A program made the position numbers and the translations under genes. From RGIG1959 sp045540655 (GTDB lineage: Bacteria; Bacillota; Clostridia; Oscillospirales; Acutalibacteraceae), in the NCBI GenBank assembly GCA_045540655.1, contig JAZQHP010000050.1, positions 1-11,510 on the forward strand: a stretch of 11,510 bases of DNA. Reading direction: 5' to 3'. The notes beneath the pieces were generated by a model that worked only from the letters and a program-made list of their open reading frames with translations, had not been told where the DNA came from and did no database searches. This document shows positions 8,199 through 11,510 of the stretch, piece by piece. The number at the start of each line of letters is the position of its first letter. Within the stretch, counting starts at the first letter, position 1.

Positions 8199-9620
8199 TT
8201 AGCCTTTGAGTTTTTGTTCCAGCAATGCTTTGATGACCTGCGGGTCGCCGTTGCCGCGCAGTTCCTTCATGCACGCACCGAAGATCGCCATGAGCGCCTT
8301 CTCCTTGCCCGCGCGGAAGTCTTCGACCGCTTGGGGGTTGGCGGCGATCGCCTTGTCGATGACCGCCATAATGAGACCTTCGTCCGTCTGCACCTCAAAG
8401 CCCTGCTCCTTGCAGTAGGCTTCGGGATCCACGCCCTGCTCGATCACGGCAATGAGTACCTTCTTCGCGGTACCACGGTTGATCTTGCCGTCCGCCACCA
8501 TTTGCATGATGGCCGACAGCTGAGCGGCGGTCACGGTCAGGTCTTTAAGCAGCTGACCGTTCTTGCGCAGGATACCCGCGCAATCGGTGAGGATCCACGC
8601 GGCCACATCCTTGCCCGCGTGACCGAGTGCCACCGTATCGTCGAGCAGACGGCTGATCTTGTGATCCGCCATCAGCATCGCAATCTCCTTATCGGAGATG
8701 CCCATCGCCTGATAGCTTTCCGCCTTTTCATCCACCGCTTCGGGCTTGTTCGCTTTGATTTGTTCGAGCCACTCGTCGTCAATGACGATCGGCATCAGGT
8801 TCGGATCGGGGAAATAGCGATAATCCGCTTCGGTTTCCTTGTTGCGCATGGCAAACGTCTTGCCCGTCACATCGTCGAAGCGGCGCGTCTCCTGCACCAG
8901 TTCCTCCGTGTCAAACTCCAGCGCATTCATGTGACGCTGGGCTTCATAACGGATCGCGCGGTCAATCGCTTCAAACGAGCTCATGTTCTTGATCTCGGTG
9001 CGGACACCGAATGCTTCAGAGCCTTCGGGACGCACGGAAATGTTGACATCGCACCGCATCGCGCCCTCTTCGCATTCGGAGATGCCGCTCGAACGGAACA
9101 TGGATTTGAGCTTGTTCAGATAGGCGACCACTTCTTCGGGGCTACGGAAGTCGGGCTGCGTCACGATTTCGATCAGCGGCACACTGGTGCGGTTGAAATC
9201 GACAAACGAGGCGTTGCCGCTGTGCACCAGCTTGCCCGCGTCCTCTTCCATGTGAATCTGCTTGATGCGGATCTCGCGCTCGCCTTCGCTCGTTTTCACC
9301 TTCACCAGACCGTTCGTGCAGATCGGGTGATTGAGCTGAGTGATCTGATAGGCGCAGGGCAGATCGGGATAATAATAGTTTTTCTTATCAAAGGTGGTGT
9401 AGCGGCTGATCTCGCAATTGAGCATCAGACCCGCCGTCACCGCCAGCTCCACCACATGCTTGTTCATCACGGGAAGCATACCGGGCATACCGCTGCAGGC
9501 AGGGCATACGCAGTCGTTGGGTTCCTTTGCGGACGAGTGACCGCCGCAGGAGCAGAAAATCTTCGATTCGGTATTGAGCTCCACGTGGGTCTCCAGACCG
9601 ATAACGAGTTCGTATTTCAT
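8199..9620 (-). CDS. gatB: Aspartyl/glutamyl-tRNA(Asn/Gln) amidotransferase subunit B
   Basis: GatB phosphorylates the misacylated Asp-tRNA(Asn) or Glu-tRNA(Gln) with ATP and transfers ammonia to form Asn- or Gln-tRNA. This protein is 473 residues, the normal family length, and looks intact. It starts with ELVIGLETHVELNT (4-17). The zinc ligands are C23, C25, C39 and C42, in FCSC and CPAC. The catalytic-cradle motifs HMEEDAGK (123-130), MRCDVNISVR (188-197) and YRYFPDPNLMP (267-277) are present. The C-terminal helical, tRNA-binding YqeY-type domain occupies about 330-473. The ATG at 9620 starts 1 base after the stop codon of the upstream GatA-like gene, and its AGGAGG (9630-9635, 9-base spacing) is inside that gene, so the two are translationally coupled. 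An intact GatB beside a GatA-like protein without its catalytic serines implies either another ammonia source or another GatA. Confidence 0.96.
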   Translation of the reverse strand: MKYELVIGLETHVELNTESKIFCSCGGHSSAKEPNDCVCPACSGMPGMLPVMNKHVVELAVTAGLMLNCEISRYTTFDKKNYYYPDLPCAYQITQLNHPICTNGLVKVKTSEGEREIRIKQIHMEEDAGKLVHSGNASFVDFNRTSVPLIEIVTQPDFRSPEEVVAYLNKLKSMFRSSGISECEEGAMRCDVNISVRPEGSEAFGVRTEIKNMSSFEAIDRAIRYEAQRHMNALEFDTEELVQETRRFDDVTGKTFAMRNKETEADYRYFPDPNLMPIVIDDEWLEQIKANKPEAVDEKAESYQAMGISDKEIAMLMADHKISRLLDDTVALGHAGKDVAAWILTDCAGILRKNGQLLKDLTVTAAQLSAIMQMVADGKINRGTAKKVLIAVIEQGVDPEAYCKEQGFEVQTDEGLIMAVIDKAIAANPQAVEDFRAGKEKALMAIFGACMKELRGNGDPQVIKALLEQKLKG

Positions 9621-9621
9621 A

Positions 9622-10815
9622 TCACTTGCCCTCCTTTTCGACGAGTGCCGCAAGGCTTAAGAGCTTGCTTTCGGAGAAGAGCTGTCCGACCAGCTGTACG
9701 CCGCCGCACACCAGCGCCGGATGACCGATGAGGTTTGCCATCGCCGTGAATTTGCTTTCGGTAAACACTTTGCCGAAAGCCTCGTGAATGTCATACGCTT
9801 CATAGGACGCCTTCGAGCAAGCGGGCATCAGCACCGCATCAAACGCGGCGGCGTTGTCCTGCTCGTTCGCTTCCTTGAGCACGCGGCGCATACGCAGGGA
9901 TTTGTCATAGCAATCCGCATAGCGCGTTTTCGACAGCACATCCGAGCCGTAAAGCACCGTCGCCTTCGTCAGGAAGTTGAAGCCTTCCGTGCGGGAGTTG
10001 ACATACAGCTCGTCGATATTCTTATATTGCTCGGCGCGGTGACCGTATTTCACGCCGTCATAGCGCGACACGTTGTTGCAGGTTTCCGCCGCCGACAGAA
10101 TCTGCCATGCGGTCGCGGCGTAGGCGTTGTGCTCGCAGGAATCGAACTCCTGCACATTCACGCCCGCCGCTTTGAGTGCCTGGGCAAACGCCAGCACACG
10201 CGCTTTGGTTTCGTCGTCCGCCTCCTTGAGCATGCCGACATCCAGCCCGACCGTTTTGCCGCTCATGTCCAGATCGGTTTTGTATTCGCAGGGAGCATCC
10301 GTCAGCGACGTGCCGTCCTTGGGATCATGACCCGCGATCACGCTCATCACCTGTGCCGTATCGGCAGCATTCGCCGCATAGACGCCGACCGTTTCGCCCG
10401 ACGCGGCACCCGAGAAGATACCGTAACGGGAGACGGTGCCGTAGGTCGGCTTGAGGAAGCAAACGCCCGCCAGCGCCGCCGCACGGCGAGGTGCGCCGTT
10501 CTGGTCGACAGCGAGCGCCGCCTTTACCTTGCCGTCGGCCACCAACGTCGCCGCCGCGCCATGGAGCGTGCCTTCGGTCTGCGGTGCGTAGTACGAGTGC
10601 TCGCCCACAAGATCCAGACCGAATTCGCCGACATGCGTTTTGCCGGCGATGGTGTAACCCGCCGCTTCGAGACGGGTCACCGCTTCTGCGGAAAAGAGCG
10701 GTTTAAAGCCTTCCAGCATACGGGAGCCCGCCGTCGCTTCCACGTCCTTGACCAGCAAGGTGTCGTCCACGGCGATCTGCCCCTGTTCATTGATAATCGT
10801 TGCATAACGTTTCAT
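9622..10815 (-). CDS. gatA: GatA-like amidase-signature protein lacking both catalytic serines
   Basis: Canonical GatA hydrolyses glutamine with a Ser-cisSer-Lys triad and channels ammonia to GatB. This protein aligns along its length with GatA: SRMLEGF (31-37), AGKTHVGEF (57-65), LKPTYGTVSRYG (121-132), VSRYDGVKYG (249-258) and SRTEGFNF (274-281). It has 397 residues instead of about 485. The N-terminal helical segment of about 60 residues is gone, so the catalytic Lys region comes early (Lys23 in LLVKD). The segment normally reading PGGSSGGSAAA is EGTLHGAAAT (81-90), with about eight preceding residues missing. The nucleophile motif GSDTGGSIRQ is AVDQNGAPRR (102-111), with Ala108 at the nucleophile position. 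Glutaminase activity is therefore unlikely (inference). The frame is open and codon use is like its neighbours, so it is not an obvious pseudogene. The ATG at 10815 has GAGGTG (10823-10828) 7 bases upstream, overlapping the previous stop codon. Confidence 0.88.
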   Translation of the reverse strand: MKRYATIINEQGQIAVDDTLLVKDVEATAGSRMLEGFKPLFSAEAVTRLEAAGYTIAGKTHVGEFGLDLVGEHSYYAPQTEGTLHGAAATLVADGKVKAALAVDQNGAPRRAAALAGVCFLKPTYGTVSRYGIFSGAASGETVGVYAANAADTAQVMSVIAGHDPKDGTSLTDAPCEYKTDLDMSGKTVGLDVGMLKEADDETKARVLAFAQALKAAGVNVQEFDSCEHNAYAATAWQILSAAETCNNVSRYDGVKYGHRAEQYKNIDELYVNSRTEGFNFLTKATVLYGSDVLSKTRYADCYDKSLRMRRVLKEANEQDNAAAFDAVLMPACSKASYEAYDIHEAFGKVFTESKFTAMANLIGHPALVCGGVQLVGQLFSESKLLSLAALVEKEGK

Positions 10816-10826
10816 ATTCACACACC

Positions 10827-11484
10827 TCACTTCACCAGTCTGGGCACTTGCCAGCTGTCCTCACTGCGTTCGGGAGCGCCCGCAAGCAGGCTCTCGCGGG
10901 AGAACGGTTGCTCGCGCTTATCCTCGCGGAACACATTGACGCGCGGCAACACATGCACCATCGGCTCAACATCGGAGGTATCCCATTGATTGAGCGCCGC
11001 TTCCGCCGGCTTCATCTGATCAAAGATGCCTTGCATAACGGTTTCCTCCGCTTCGGTCAGCGACAGCTGATTGAGCTGTTGCGCGTTCGAGAAGGTCGAG
11101 CGCTTGCCGACAGATTTACCGACCGCTTTGCCCGCGACCGCACGCACCGCCATGGCGCTATTCTCGCCGAGCAGGTGCACATCCTCGAGTTGTTGCTGGG
11201 TTACCTCACTCGGTGCGCCGAGCAGAAGATCCTGCGCGTTGCCGTTCAAGGGGAACGCGATGACATCAAGAATTTTTTCTTCGTCCGTGAGCAGCATTAC
11301 GGTACGATCGATGCCGGGCGCCATACCCGCATGAGGCGGGGCGCCGTATTGGAAGGCGGTGTAAAGGGCGTTGAAGCGCTTTTTGAGTTCGTCCTCGGTG
11401 TAACCGGCGATCTCAAACGCCTTTTTCATAATATCGATATCGTGGTTACGCACGGCGCCCGACGCGAGCTCGATACCGTTGCAG
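10827..11484 (-). CDS. aspS: Aspartyl-tRNA synthetase C-terminus fused to GatC (5' end missing)
   Basis: The 218 genuine residues hold two parts. The first, about 1-105, is the end of a class II aspartyl-tRNA synthetase: NGIELASGAVRNHD (2-15), then motif 3 with PPHAGMAPGIDRTVMLL (49-65), whose arginine binds ATP, then DVIAFPLNGNAQDLL (73-87) and APSEVTQQQL. After a short basic linker (about 107-129) comes a second part, 130-218, matching GatC: DVEPMVHVLPRVNVFREDKR (171-190) and the tail LLAGAPERSEDSWQVPRLV. GatC is the small belt subunit joining GatA and GatB. The frame runs through without a stop or internal ribosome binding site, so this appears to be one AspRS-GatC polypeptide. The tethering would suit a non-discriminating AspRS that passes Asp-tRNA(Asn) straight to the amidotransferase. 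Residues read upstream of base 11484 (MASDF) come from adapter, not from the gene. The GatA-like gene begins 11 bases after its stop. Confidence 0.9.
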
Positions 11485-11510
11485 AAGTCGGAGGCCAAGC
11501 GGTCTTAGGA
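11485..11510. other. Sequencing adapter remnant (MGI/DNBSEQ type), not genomic
   Basis: The last 26 bases match the start of the BGI/MGI (DNBSEQ) read adapter, beginning AAGTCGGAGGCCAAGCGG and continuing TCTTAGGA. It directly abuts the AspRS frame and creates a false start codon at 11498. Genomic sequence ends at 11484. Confidence 0.96.

Noticed and set aside
9622..10815. GatA N-terminal truncation caused by a frameshift or hidden upstream exon-like piece
   Set aside because: The ATG is only 11 bases after the AspRS-GatC stop and has a good ribosome binding site. The upstream sequence encodes GatC, so there is no room for the missing segment.
8214..10989. Plus-strand open frames of 505 and 422 codons opposite gatB and the gatA-like gene
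   Set aside because: Same shadow effect in moderately GC-rich coding DNA. The products show no family motifs and no upstream ribosome binding site.

Overview
This window looks like a complete assembled contig. It carries sequencing adapter at both ends (bases 1-19 and 11485-11510), so genuine genomic DNA runs only from about 20 to 11484. Gene content, strong AGGAGG-type ribosome binding sites, sigma-A-type promoters, a glycine riboswitch and the GatCAB genes all point to a Gram-positive bacterium. The moderately high G+C and the pairing of plant-glycan hydrolases with amino-acid uptake suggest a gut-type clostridial organism (Oscillospiraceae/Ruminococcaceae-like). The lineage is inference; there is no rRNA or marker phylogeny here.

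All nine genes lie on the minus strand, so transcription runs from high to low coordinates. No stretch longer than 300 bases lacks a gene. The largest gap is 256 bases and holds a promoter and riboswitch.

Region A (11484-6993) is a translation-fidelity block. It starts with the C-terminal end of an aspartyl-tRNA synthetase fused in frame to a GatC domain. A short GatA-like protein follows that has lost both catalytic serines of the amidase site, then a normal-looking GatB, then an alanyl-tRNA editing protein (AlaX with a DHHA1 tail). The first three genes are packed with 11-base and 1-base gaps and use ribosome binding sites inside the preceding gene. Normally a non-discriminating AspRS makes Asp-tRNA(Asn) and GatCAB amidates it, with GatA supplying ammonia from glutamine. 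Here GatC is tethered to the synthetase and GatA looks unable to hydrolyse glutamine. This is the most unusual part of the window.

Region B (6988-5161) is a self-contained regulated unit: a near-consensus promoter, a single glycine aptamer, a terminator-like expression platform, a sodium:alanine/glycine symporter and a strong terminator.

Region C (5148-880) is a three-gene operon with its own promoter: a GH31 alpha-glycosidase, a D-2-hydroxyacid dehydrogenase of the HprA type and a DUF554 membrane protein. It ends at a strong terminator. Region D (900-20) is the start of a GH36 alpha-galactosidase, cut by the contig end. Its likely promoter overlaps the terminator of region C. Regions C and D together suggest use of alpha-linked gluco- and galacto-oligosaccharides.
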